Below, in pieces: positions 1 through 7,262 of a DNA stretch of 10,403 nt. Under the pieces are notes generated by a model, which was given only the letters and a program-made list of their open reading frames with translations, was not told where the DNA came from and ran no database searches. This DNA is from PeH17 sp964414925. Its GTDB lineage: Bacteria > Bacillota > Clostridia > Christensenellales > CAG-138. The translations under genes and the position numbers were made by a program. How positions within the stretch are numbered: position 1 is the first letter of the stretch; each line of letters begins with the position of its first letter. The DNA lies in assembly GCA_964414925.1 (NCBI GenBank), contig CAYPXV010000055.1:1-10403 (forward strand). The letters run 5' to 3'.

Positions 1-3
1 AAC

Positions 4-33
4 ATTATACAAGAGACTTTCTGTATTTGTCAA
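4..33 (-). promoter_or_regulatory. Perfect consensus sigma-A promoter reading out of the left edge
   Basis: On the minus strand the sequence gives TTGACA (28-33), an 18-nt spacer and TATAAT (4-9). Both hexamers match the consensus exactly. Transcription would start just beyond position 1, so the gene it serves lies outside the window. It sits downstream of the pyr terminator on the same strand, so the next gene to the left would be a separate transcription unit. The boxes are seen directly; activity is inferred. Confidence 0.75.
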
Positions 34-92
34 TAGTAAAAGGGGTGAAAATACGCTAAAAAAGGAATTGTTAACAAAAAGTTCATAATTTT

Positions 93-132
93 AAGAAAGA
101 GAAACCGCCGCAGGTTAATTCTCTGCGACGGC
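93..132 (-). terminator. Rho-independent terminator of the pyr operon
   Basis: On the minus strand, GCCGTCGCAG (123-132) can pair with CTGCGGCGGT (104-113) across a 9-nt loop, giving a 10-bp stem that includes two G-U pairs. A pyrimidine-rich tail (TTCTCTTTCTT, about 93-103) follows. It begins 11 nt after the pyrI stop codon. The U-tract is interrupted by C residues, so termination may be incomplete, but the position at the operon end supports the call. Confidence 0.82.
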
Positions 133-143
133 ATTTAGCATCA

Positions 144-569
144 TCAGAATTTCTTATCACTCGGGGTATCGCAATAGGCGCACCTATAGGTATGCTTATC
201 GGCATTACTCAAGACGAAAACAGCATCAAGTTGTTCCTCGGCAGTTGTAATGCAACGGGGATTTTTGCATCTGATTATGTTTACAAGCTTTTTGGGAAGC
301 TCAAGGGGTTTCTTTTCGACCAGGACACCGTCTCTGATAACATTAACGGTAATATCGGGATCAATATAGCCCAAAACATCGAGATCGATATCAACGGGTG
401 AGTCGATTTTTATGATATCCTTAACACCCATTTTTTCACTTCTGACGTTTTTAATGATTGCAACAGAGCAATCGAGTTCGTCCAGACGAAGGTAGTTATA
501 GATTTCCATGCTTTTTCCTGCACGGATATGGTCCAAAACGACACCATTGGTAATACTGTCAATATTCAT
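144..569 (-). CDS. pyrI: Aspartate carbamoyltransferase regulatory chain
   Basis: This is the regulatory subunit of ATCase. It binds effector nucleotides (CTP/ATP in studied enzymes) and docks onto the PyrB catalytic trimers through a zinc domain. The protein is 141 aa. The N-terminal nucleotide-binding part carries the family's GVVLDHI stretch (about 9-15). The C-terminal zinc site shows four cysteines, C101 and C106 (C-x4-C) and C130 and C133 (C-x2-C). I start at the ATG at 569 because AAAGGAG lies 6 nt upstream. An in-frame ATG at 602 would overlap the pyrB end, add 11 residues atypical of the family, and has no comparable site. It is the last gene of the operon, 19 nt after pyrB. Its presence means pyrimidine flux is probably controlled allosterically at ATCase, as in enterobacteria; the effector response here is inferred. 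Confidence 0.96.
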   Translation of the reverse strand: MNIDSITNGVVLDHIRAGKSMEIYNYLRLDELDCSVAIIKNVRSEKMGVKDIIKIDSPVDIDLDVLGYIDPDITVNVIRDGVLVEKKPLELPKKLVNIIRCKNPRCITTAEEQLDAVFVLSNADKHTYRCAYCDTPSDKKF

Positions 570-588
570 AAAATACTCCTTTCGATGA

Positions 589-1512
589 TCAATGAACTTC
601 AATGCCCAAAAGTTTCAAAATAAGGGCCATTCTAATGAACTTACCGCATTTAACCTGTTTCCAGTAAGCGGCTCTGGGGTCACTGTCAACTGCGACGGAG
701 ATCTCGTTCACACGGGGCAGCGGATGCAGGATTGACAGGTCAGGCTTTGCATTTTGAAGTTTCTCCGGTGTCAAGATATAGCTATCTTTGAGACGCAAGT
801 ATTCTTCTTCATTGAAGAATCTTTCACGCTGAACCCTCGTCATATAGAGGATGTCAAGCTGAGGCATGACTTCTTCAAGGCTTGTGGTCTGATAATAAGG
901 AATATTGTTCTTTTTCAGTGCTTCTTCCTTAACATAGCGGGGTAGTTTCAGTTCAGTCGGAGAGATGAGTACGAAGTTGATGTTTTCATATCTGCTCAAA
1001 GCATTTACAAGGGAATGAACCGTACGACCGAATTTCAAGTCACCGCAGAAACCGATTGTAAAGTTATCCAATCTACCCTTTTCCCTATGAATAGTAAGCA
1101 GGTCTGTAAGAGTTTGAGTAGGGTGGTTATGACCGCCGTCACCCGCATTTATAATCGGGATTTCGGCAACCTGAGCGGCAGCATAGGGCGCACCTTCTTT
1201 GGGATGGCGCATAGCAATGATATCCGCATAGCAGCTGACGGTATGGATTGTATCACCGACAGTTTCGCCTTTAGCGGTAGAGCTTGAATTTGCGGATGAG
1301 AAGCCCAAAACGCTTCCGCCCAGCGCAAGCATTGCGGATTCAAAGCTCAATCTTGTTCTTGTGGAAGGCTCAAAGAAAAGCGTTGCAAGCTGCTTATGAG
1401 CGCAGGCATCCTGATACTTTTCGGGATTCGCCATTATATCTTCGGCGGTTGCGATAAGTTCATCCAGTTCTTCAACGGTAAAATCCGTTATGTCCAATAA
1501 ATTTCTAGGCAT
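589..1512 (-). CDS. pyrB: Aspartate carbamoyltransferase catalytic chain
   Basis: This cytosolic enzyme condenses carbamoyl phosphate with L-aspartate to give N-carbamoyl-aspartate, the committed pyrimidine step. The protein is 307 aa, the usual catalytic-chain length. The carbamoyl-phosphate binding motif FFEPSTRTRLSFES is at about residues 46-59, with the S-T-R-T-R core at 50-54. The S78/K81 loop (SSTAKGET), MRHP (101-104), HPTQ (130-133) and HPLPR (263-267) all match family motifs. The ATG at 1512 is preceded by AAGGAGGAG about 5 nt upstream. It follows pyrE after 20 nt and precedes pyrI by 19 nt. The pyrB-pyrI pair indicates a holoenzyme with a separate regulatory chain. No key residue appears to be missing. 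Confidence 0.98.
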   Translation of the reverse strand: MPRNLLDITDFTVEELDELIATAEDIMANPEKYQDACAHKQLATLFFEPSTRTRLSFESAMLALGGSVLGFSSANSSSTAKGETVGDTIHTVSCYADIIAMRHPKEGAPYAAAQVAEIPIINAGDGGHNHPTQTLTDLLTIHREKGRLDNFTIGFCGDLKFGRTVHSLVNALSRYENINFVLISPTELKLPRYVKEEALKKNNIPYYQTTSLEEVMPQLDILYMTRVQRERFFNEEEYLRLKDSYILTPEKLQNAKPDLSILHPLPRVNEISVAVDSDPRAAYWKQVKCGKFIRMALILKLLGIEVH

Positions 1513-1532
1513 AATAACTCCTCCTTGGTTAA

Positions 1533-2183
1533 TTAATTATTATTATTAATCCAGCTCTCGTCGTTGGGATTGGCGCAGAACTTTTTCAGGCGTTCAACGT
1601 CGCCCGGTTTAATTTTACCCAACTGAGCGGCAACATGGCTTACGGTTTCAAAATCACACAGGCTATAGTTGACGACATCTGCCTTTTGAAGTCTGTCAAT
1701 ACCCTTTTGCAATCCGTAGGTAAATATGGAAACAATACCTATAACTTCCGCACCTGCTTCTCTGAGTGCATCGACAACATCAATGCAGCTTCCCGCAGTA
1801 GAGATGAGGTCTTCGATAACGACGACCTTCTGACCGGGAATAAGTTTTCCCTCAATACGGTTTTGCCTACCGTGGTCTTTATTTGACGAACGGACATAGC
1901 CCATGGGAAGGTTCATCATATGACCGACGATTGCTGCATGAGCGATTCCGGCGGTAGAAGTGCCCATAAGAACTTCTACATTCGGGAAATGGGTTTTAAC
2001 CAATTCAGCCAGACCGTTTTCGACACGATTTCTTACCGCAGGGGAAGTGAGGATAAGTCTGTTATCGCAATAAACGGGACTTTTAATACCGCTTGCCCAT
2101 GTAAAAGGCTCATCGGGTCTAAGGAAAACGGCACCTATTTCAAGCAGGTCGTTAGCTATTTGAACTTTAATATCGTTATTCAT
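1533..2183 (-). CDS. pyrE: Orotate phosphoribosyltransferase
   Basis: It transfers the phosphoribosyl group from PRPP to orotate, giving orotidine 5'-monophosphate. The protein is 216 aa, a typical length. The PRPP-binding loop VVVIEDLISTAGS is at about residues 120-132, and the flexible catalytic loop with K102, D103, H104 and R106 (SNKDHGRQ) at about 99-107. The ATG at 2183 lies 1 nt after the pyrF stop codon. Its ribosome binding site (AAGGAG) sits inside the last pyrF codons, which suggests translational coupling. The C-terminus ends in four asparagines from consecutive AAT codons, next to the AT-rich spacer before pyrB; this tail is probably unstructured. Confidence 0.98.
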   Translation of the reverse strand: MNNDIKVQIANDLLEIGAVFLRPDEPFTWASGIKSPVYCDNRLILTSPAVRNRVENGLAELVKTHFPNVEVLMGTSTAGIAHAAIVGHMMNLPMGYVRSSNKDHGRQNRIEGKLIPGQKVVVIEDLISTAGSCIDVVDALREAGAEVIGIVSIFTYGLQKGIDRLQKADVVNYSLCDFETVSHVAAQLGKIKPGDVERLKKFCANPNDESWINNNN

Positions 2184-2184
2184 T

Positions 2185-2898
2185 TCAGTTTACTCCTTTA
2201 AATTCTTTCAACGCTCTTTTATATGCTTCAACGGGGTTATCGGCAGTGGTTATGGGACGACCGACAACGATAAAATCGCATCCTGCTTTACTTGCAAGTT
2301 CGGGAGTCATAATGCGTTTTTGATCGGCGACATCCGATTCTGCGAATCTGATTCCGGGCGTTACGGTAAGGAAATTTTCGCCGCAGAACTGTTTTACTAT
2401 CGAAGCCTCATGAGGCGAACATACAACACCGTCAAGACCGTTATCGGCGGCATTTTTGGCATAATCAAGAACCGTTTGCTTCATGGGCTTATCAATCAAA
2501 ATCTCATTTTTCAGCGTTGCATCATCGGTAGACGTGAGCTGAGTTACGGCAATAAGCAGTGGTCTTGAACCGTCATTTCGGGTAAGACCTTTGAGTGCGC
2601 CCCTCATCATTGCGCCTGCGCCTGCGGCATGAAGATTGACCATATCCACGTCAAGACCCGACAAAACACGCATAGTGCGTTCCACCGTATTAGGTATATC
2701 GTGAAGTTTCAGATCGAGAAAAATCTTATGTCCGCATTCTTTTATTTCACGAACAATCTGAGGTCCTTCGGCATAGAACAATTCCATACCGATTTTAACG
2801 AAGGGTTTAACGTCGGATGAAAACAGATTAAGAAACTCAAATGTTTTGTTTTTATCCGGAAAGTCCAGAGCAATGATTACATCCTTATTTTGATTCAT
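2185..2898 (-). CDS. pyrF: Orotidine 5'-phosphate decarboxylase
   Basis: It decarboxylates OMP to UMP, the last step of the pathway. The product is a 237-aa TIM-barrel protein of the usual PyrF length. The catalytic D-x-K-x-x-D array is visible in LDLKLHDIPNTV (D62, K64, D67), with K35 in FVKIGME. The phosphate-binding elements PGIR (181-184) and VVGRPI (211-216, R214) are present. I place the start at the ATG at 2898, preceded by GAAGGAGG. The open frame extends to a GTG at 2922, but that start would overlap pyrD and would read through the ribosome binding site itself. With the ATG start the gap to pyrD is 10 nt. Confidence 0.97.
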   Translation of the reverse strand: MNQNKDVIIALDFPDKNKTFEFLNLFSSDVKPFVKIGMELFYAEGPQIVREIKECGHKIFLDLKLHDIPNTVERTMRVLSGLDVDMVNLHAAGAGAMMRGALKGLTRNDGSRPLLIAVTQLTSTDDATLKNEILIDKPMKQTVLDYAKNAADNGLDGVVCSPHEASIVKQFCGENFLTVTPGIRFAESDVADQKRIMTPELASKAGCDFIVVGRPITTADNPVEAYKRALKEFKGVN

Positions 2899-2908
2899 AA
2901 TTCCTCCT

Positions 2909-3820
2909 TCAATGAGCGGCACCGGTAAGCTCGCTCAATTTTGTTATTTTAAGCTTTTCACAAACTTCGGGCAAATTATTAATAATATTCAGGCAGGCGA
3001 AAGGATTTTTCAAATTAGCCGCACCGACTTCGACAGCGGTAGCACCTGCAAGCATCATTTCGCAAACATCATTTTCGTTTGAAACACCACCGCAGCCGAT
3101 GATGGGGATTTTAACTGCTTCATAGACATCCCAAACCATTCTGAGAGCCACCGGTAAAATAGCGGGACCCGACAGACCTCCTGTTCTGTTTGCAAGTATG
3201 GGCTTACGTGTTTTCAAATCGATTCTCATGCCGAGAAGGGTATTTATAAGACAGATACCGTCCGCACCCGCATCTTCGCAAGCACGGGCAATTTCCGCAA
3301 TATCTGTTACATTCGGTGAAAGCTTCATGACAATCGGCTTATCGGTAACATCACGCACGGCTTTGGTAATAGAGTGTGCCGTTTGAGCGGATGAGCCGAA
3401 ATTTTTACCGCCGTCATGGACATTGGGGCATGAGATATTCACTTCGATAATCTTTACCGCATTAACGTCATTTAATTTGCGGCATATTTCGACGTACTCA
3501 TCCGATGAAAAGCCTCCGATATTAGCTATTATGGGTCCTGAAAACAGGGATTCGACATAAGGAATTTCTTCACCGATTACGGCATCAATACCCGGATTTT
3601 GCAAGCCGACGGCATTGAGCATCCCCGACGGAGTCTCGGCGATTCTGGGAAGCGGATTCCCGAAGCGAGGATTTAAAGTTGTACCCTTAAGACAAAAGCT
3701 GCCAAGGACATTCAAGTCATATATCTCGGCAAATTCTCTGCCGAATCCGAACACGCCGGAGGCTGGGATGATGGGGTTTTTCAGTTTTACACCCACAAAA
3801 TCAACGCTGAGATCTACCAT
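2909..3820 (-). CDS. pyrD: Dihydroorotate dehydrogenase, class 1B catalytic subunit
   Basis: It oxidises dihydroorotate to orotate with FMN. In class 1B enzymes the electrons pass through the PyrK subunit to NAD+. The protein is 303 aa. The active-site stretch NISCPNV (128-134) carries C131, the cysteine base characteristic of class 1 enzymes. Substrate/FMN-binding features include NAVGLQNPG (69-77), VMKLSPN in the middle of the chain, and GCGGV late in the barrel. The neighbouring pyrK supports class 1B rather than 1A. The ATG at 3820 overlaps the pyrK end by 7 nt, and its site AAGGAGG (3828-3834) lies within pyrK. No membrane-anchoring N-terminal helix of class 2 enzymes is seen. Confidence 0.97.
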   Translation of the reverse strand: MVDLSVDFVGVKLKNPIIPASGVFGFGREFAEIYDLNVLGSFCLKGTTLNPRFGNPLPRIAETPSGMLNAVGLQNPGIDAVIGEEIPYVESLFSGPIIANIGGFSSDEYVEICRKLNDVNAVKIIEVNISCPNVHDGGKNFGSSAQTAHSITKAVRDVTDKPIVMKLSPNVTDIAEIARACEDAGADGICLINTLLGMRIDLKTRKPILANRTGGLSGPAILPVALRMVWDVYEAVKIPIIGCGGVSNENDVCEMMLAGATAVEVGAANLKNPFACLNIINNLPEVCEKLKITKLSELTGAAH

Positions 3821-4548
3821 TTAAGTTCCTCCTTACGAAAAACAGGACCGTCTTTACATACTTTTTTAAATCCGTTTACGGTATCCACAGAACAACCCAT
3901 GCAAGCACCGAAGCCACAACCCATGCGTGCTTCAAGGCTAAACTGTCCGTTTTCGGTGATTGAATTTAATGCACGCAGCATTGGCATAGGACCGCAGGCG
4001 AACATATGATAATCGCCTTGAATTTTATTTATGCAATCGGTAACGAAACCTTTAAGACCGTAGCTGCCGTCCTCCGTTGAAACGAAGACTTTAGCACCCA
4101 GCTCAAGGAATTTATCCACATAAAACACATCCGATGCCGAACGAAAACCAAGCACGACCGTCGGTAAAACGCCCTGTTTTACGCATTCAACGGCAAGACC
4201 GTAAATGGGGGCAATACCTATTCCGCCGCCTACAAGCAACGGACTTTTTGTTTTTATTACGTCAATATCGAAGCCGTTACCCAGTCCGACAAGCACATCG
4301 AGTTCATCTCCGACGCTTGCCGAAGTCAGTATTTTCGTACCTTTTCCGACACTTTTAACGAGCAGCAGGAGCCTACCATTTTCATAATATGAGACTGAAA
4401 TCGGGCGGCGAAGGAAACAGCCTGCAATTTCAATGTTGATGAACTGACCGGGAGCTGTCAAAGCACTTGTATCGCCGTCGAGCCAAATTTCGTAGGTATC
4501 GGAGTTTAAAGCTTTTATGCTTTCGATTTTGAATACGGATTTTATCAT
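3814..4548 (-). CDS. pyrK: Dihydroorotate dehydrogenase B, electron transfer subunit
   Basis: This FAD and 2Fe-2S flavoprotein carries electrons from PyrD to NAD+. The protein is 244 aa, close to the family length. From the N-terminus: a ferredoxin-reductase-like FAD domain with LRRPISVS (46-53), then a nucleotide-binding domain with LVGGGIGIAP (105-114), then ACGPMPM (184-190). The C-terminal iron-sulfur site has C211, C216, C219 and C231, the spacing expected for a PyrK 2Fe-2S cluster. The ATG overlaps the pyrC stop codon in an ATGA arrangement (4545-4548), with GGAGGAA just upstream. It is placed directly before pyrD, as in other class 1B systems. Confidence 0.97.
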   Translation of the reverse strand: MIKSVFKIESIKALNSDTYEIWLDGDTSALTAPGQFINIEIAGCFLRRPISVSYYENGRLLLLVKSVGKGTKILTSASVGDELDVLVGLGNGFDIDVIKTKSPLLVGGGIGIAPIYGLAVECVKQGVLPTVVLGFRSASDVFYVDKFLELGAKVFVSTEDGSYGLKGFVTDCINKIQGDYHMFACGPMPMLRALNSITENGQFSLEARMGCGFGACMGCSVDTVNGFKKVCKDGPVFRKEELKW

Positions 4549-5822
4549 ACTTCCTCCAAAGCATTATAAACGCAATTGCCGTTAACCAATGTATACACGA
4601 CCTTGGATGAAATCTTGCAACCGTCAAACGGGGTTGATTTGCCCATTGAGTAGAACTTTGAGCTATCGACATATCCGTCCGAGCCGAGCTGTAAAACGGT
4701 TAAATTTGCTTTTTCGTTTAATTTAATTCCGCCGTTAATGCCAAACAGTTTTCTCGGATTGATGCTCATGGCATTAACAAGCGTTTCCAATGAAATAATA
4801 TTTTTTAAAACAAGTCCTTCGTAAAGCACATTGAAGGCACATTCAAGACCGGATATGCCGTTGATGCTTTTTGCGATACCGCCCGATTTTTCTCCTTTAG
4901 AGTGTGGGGCATGGTCTGTCGCTATGCAATCGATTGTACCGTCGGCAAGTCCGTTAATCAATTCGATTCTGTCTTTTTCGGAACGAATCGGAGGATTCAT
5001 TCTGAACCTGCCGTCGTCTTCGAGCATTTCATCATTAAGCAATAAATAATGAGGAGCTGTTTCGCAAGAAACCGGGAGCGAACTTTTTTTTGCTTCTCTT
5101 ATCAAGTGGACGGATTCTGCGGTAGATATGTGACAAGCATGATATCTGCACCCTGTTTTTCGTACCAAATTCAAATCCCTTTCGAGCTGCCTCCATTCAC
5201 TTTCGGGTGAATTGCCGATAAGGTTGTATTTTCTTGCGAAATTGCCGTCATGAACGCTCCAACCTTTTTTTAAAAGGTCTTCCTGTTCGCAATGTGCGAC
5301 TATCGGTTTACCAACAGAGCGAGCTTTTTTCATCGCTTCAAGCATCATCTGCTCGGATTGAACACCCTTTCCGTCATCGGAAAAACCTATTACAAACGGA
5401 GCAAGTGCTTCAAAGTCCGAAAGCACTTTCCCCTGCTGAGTTTTGGTTATGGATGCATACGGATGAACGTTTACAGTCGCATCACGTTCGATACATTCAA
5501 GTTCGACTTTCAGATTTTCAATTGAGTCGGGTACGGGATTCAGATTCGGCATTGCACAGACATCGCTGTAACCGCCGGCAGCGGCGGCAAGAGTACCGTT
5601 TTTTATCGTCTCTTTGTATGAAAAACCGGGCTCTCGAAGATGAACATGAACATCTGCAAAACCCGGAATAACAACGGAATTTGTATTAAATTTTAAAACA
5701 CTAAAGCCTTCAAGCGGAGTGGAATCGGAAATTGCCGAAATTTTGCCCTGCTCGATTACGATACCGCATTTTTTGAATTTTCCGTCAATAAAAGCATTGA
5801 CTTCACTTAAAATAATACACAT
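4545..5822 (-). CDS. pyrC: Dihydroorotase
   Basis: This zinc amidohydrolase cyclises N-carbamoyl-aspartate to dihydroorotate. The protein is 425 aa, the length of the long bacterial (Bacillus/Aquifex-like) class rather than the roughly 350-aa E. coli type. Metal ligands are visible: DVHVHLREPG (57-66, H59 and H61), FSDDG (147-151), VAHCE (175-179, H177), CHISTAES (230-237, H231) and ATDHAPH (301-307, D303). The ATG at 5822 follows GGGGAGG (5831-5837) at a good distance. It is the first gene of the pyr operon, served by the promoter at 5853-5881, and its stop overlaps pyrK by 4 nt. Pyrimidine operons of Bacillus type start with pyrR/pyrB instead, so the gene order differs here. Confidence 0.97.
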   Translation of the reverse strand: MCIILSEVNAFIDGKFKKCGIVIEQGKISAISDSTPLEGFSVLKFNTNSVVIPGFADVHVHLREPGFSYKETIKNGTLAAAAGGYSDVCAMPNLNPVPDSIENLKVELECIERDATVNVHPYASITKTQQGKVLSDFEALAPFVIGFSDDGKGVQSEQMMLEAMKKARSVGKPIVAHCEQEDLLKKGWSVHDGNFARKYNLIGNSPESEWRQLERDLNLVRKTGCRYHACHISTAESVHLIREAKKSSLPVSCETAPHYLLLNDEMLEDDGRFRMNPPIRSEKDRIELINGLADGTIDCIATDHAPHSKGEKSGGIAKSINGISGLECAFNVLYEGLVLKNIISLETLVNAMSINPRKLFGINGGIKLNEKANLTVLQLGSDGYVDSSKFYSMGKSTPFDGCKISSKVVYTLVNGNCVYNALEEV

Positions 5823-5852
5823 ACCTCATTCCTCCCCATTTTACTTCGATTC

Positions 5853-5881
5853 ATATTACCAAAAAAGACACAATCTGTCAA
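5853..5881 (-). promoter_or_regulatory. Promoter of the pyr operon
   Basis: On the minus strand: TTGACA (5876-5881), 17-nt spacer, TAATAT (5853-5858). TGG directly upstream of the -10 (5859-5861) makes it an extended -10 promoter. The predicted start near 5844-5846 leaves a leader of about 22-24 nt that is almost entirely ribosome binding site. There is no room for a PyrR-binding antiterminator and terminator pair. Confidence 0.85.
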
Positions 5882-5910
5882 GCTGCATCGACGTACAATT
5901 CGTGACATAT

Positions 5911-6048
5911 ATGGTATTCATTTTAGTATTCATAGCTCTGTGGCAGAAAACATATGCGGACGAACCTAAGAAAGACATTCGAAAAGCACCTGTTAAAAAA
6001 TATATATGGCGTATAAGCAAAAATGGTGTTGAATGTATTTCGGATTAG
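5911..6048 (+). CDS. Doubtful 45-aa ORF with hydrophobic N-terminus
   Basis: An ATG at 5911 opens a 45-codon frame in the divergent pyrC-serC gap. The first 11 residues (MVFILVFIALW) are strongly hydrophobic and could form a short membrane segment. The rest is basic and polar (for example ADEPKKDIRKAPVKKY). Against a real gene: there is no convincing ribosome binding site, I see no promoter for it, and its stop codon lies between the -35 and -10 boxes of the serC promoter. I recognise no family. Most likely it is a chance frame, listed because small membrane proteins in such gaps are easily missed. Confidence 0.15.
   Translation: MVFILVFIALWQKTYADEPKKDIRKAPVKKYIWRISKNGVECISD
5914..5933. repeat. 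8-bp direct repeat GTATTCAT, 12-bp period
   Basis: GTATTCAT occurs at 5914-5921 and 5926-5933. It lies about 33-52 bp upstream of the -35 box of the pyr promoter. The spacing is near one helical turn, so it could be a regulator site, but two 8-mers in AT-rich DNA can also be chance. The remainder of the gap (5934-6028) shows no structure I can support. Confidence 0.3.
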
Positions 6049-6057
6049 CGTTATAAT
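6029..6057 (+). promoter_or_regulatory. Promoter of serC-serA
   Basis: TTGAAT (6029-6034), 17-nt spacer, TATAAT (6052-6057). The -10 is perfect and the -35 matches four of six positions. The predicted start is near 6064, giving a leader of about 71 nt. The leader holds a small imperfect palindrome (TTTAGCG at 6078-6084, CGTTAAA at 6090-6096) before the AAGGAG at 6122-6127. Confidence 0.78.
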
Positions 6058-6134
6058 CGAAGCATACAGGGTATGACTTTAGCGTTTGGCGTTAAAGATA
6101 TACTCAAAGAACATCTCTAAAAAGGAGTATAGTA

Positions 6135-7229
6135 ATGAAATACGATCGTGTTTACAATTTTTCCGCCGGTCCCTCCATTCTTCCCGAAGAGGTACTTGAG
6201 AGCGTCCGTGACAACCTGCTTAACTACCACGGTTCAGGCATGTGTGTTATGGAGATGAGCCACAGATCCAAGGTATTCCAACAGATAATCGACGAAGCCG
6301 AAGCTGATCTGCGCGAACTCATGGGTATTCCCGACAACTACAAAGTAATGTTTATTCAAGGTGGAGCAACACTTCAGTTTGCTATGCTGCCCATGAATCT
6401 CATGAAGAACGGTGTTGCCGACTACATCGTTACAGGCAACTGGTCGAAGAAAGCATATGCCGAAGCAAAGAAGTACGGCAAAATCAATCTGGTTGCAACG
6501 AGTGAAGATCGCAACTACTCATATGTACCCGATTGCTCCGACCTTCCTATAAGCGAGGATGCCGATTACGTATACATTTGCGAGAATGAAACCATTCACG
6601 GCACCACATTCCAGCAGCTTCCCAACACAAAGGGCAAGATTCTGGTATCCGACCAAAGCTCAATGTTCCTCTCCAAGCCCTGCAACGTATCCGATTACGG
6701 CGTAATTTACGGCGGCGTACAGAAGAACATCGGTCCTGCCGGCATGGTAATCGTAATCATACGTGAAGACCTCATCCGTGACGATCTTCCCTCCTATGTT
6801 CCCACATACATGAGCTATGCAACCCATGCAAACAACGGTTCAATGTATAATACTCCCAACTGCTGGAGCATTTATGTATGCGGCGAAGTCTTCAAGTATC
6901 TCAAGAAGATCGGTGGTCTGGAAGTCATGGCTAAGATGAACGAGGAGAAGGCAAAGATCCTTTATGATTTCCTTGACGAATCAAAGATGTTCCACGGCAC
7001 AGTCGATAAGCAGTTCCGTTCACTTATGAACATACCCTTTGTAACCGCATCCAAAGAAACCGATGCAGAAGTCGTTGCCGCAACAAAAGCAGCCGGCTTT
7101 GACAATCTGAAGGGTCATAAGAGTGTTGGCGGACTTCGTGCTTCAACATACAATGCAATGCCCAAAGAGGGCGTCATAGCACTTGTTGATTTCCTCAGGA
7201 AATATGAACAAGAGCATTACAATGCGTAA
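6135..7229 (+). CDS. serC: Phosphoserine aminotransferase
   Basis: This PLP enzyme converts 3-phosphohydroxypyruvate and glutamate to 3-phosphoserine, the second step of serine synthesis. The protein is 364 aa, a normal length. The N-terminal VYNFSAGPSILP (6-17) is the family signature. FIQGGATLQF (73-82), CENETIHGT (149-157), and the PLP-binding lysine K197 in YGGVQKNIGPAG (192-203) are all present. D173 (SDQSS) is positioned to contact the pyridine nitrogen. The C-terminus has the typical VGGLRASTYNA region. The ATG at 6135 follows AAGGAG by 7 nt. It heads a two-gene operon with serA, 33 nt downstream, divergent from the pyr operon. Confidence 0.98.
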   Translation: MKYDRVYNFSAGPSILPEEVLESVRDNLLNYHGSGMCVMEMSHRSKVFQQIIDEAEADLRELMGIPDNYKVMFIQGGATLQFAMLPMNLMKNGVADYIVTGNWSKKAYAEAKKYGKINLVATSEDRNYSYVPDCSDLPISEDADYVYICENETIHGTTFQQLPNTKGKILVSDQSSMFLSKPCNVSDYGVIYGGVQKNIGPAGMVIVIIREDLIRDDLPSYVPTYMSYATHANNGSMYNTPNCWSIYVCGEVFKYLKKIGGLEVMAKMNEEKAKILYDFLDESKMFHGTVDKQFRSLMNIPFVTASKETDAEVVAATKAAGFDNLKGHKSVGGLRASTYNAMPKEGVIALVDFLRKYEQEHYNA

Positions 7230-7262
7230 CGACAATTGATTACACAGATAAGGAGAAATATT

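Noticed and set aside
570..602. Upstream ATG start for pyrI at 602
   Set aside because: It overlaps the pyrB end and has no good ribosome binding site, while the ATG at 569 has AAAGGAG at ideal distance and gives a normal N-terminus.
1533..1556. AAT-repeat at the pyrE 3' end as a microsatellite or frameshift site
   Set aside because: Only four consecutive AAT codons, in frame and ending in a normal stop; too short to call a repeat element.
2899..2922. Upstream GTG start for pyrF
   Set aside because: It would translate through the pyrF ribosome binding site, overlap pyrD by 14 nt, and add eight residues not expected in the family. The ATG at 2898 has a strong site.
5234..5671. 145-codon plus-strand open frame inside pyrC
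   Set aside because: It is antisense to conserved dihydroorotase sequence and has a low-complexity Arg/His/Ser-rich translation typical of shadow frames.
5790..5839. Short out-of-frame ATG codons in the pyrC leader that could form a uORF
   Set aside because: They overlap the pyrC ribosome binding site, have no site of their own, and the frames are only about 9-11 codons; chance is the simplest reading.
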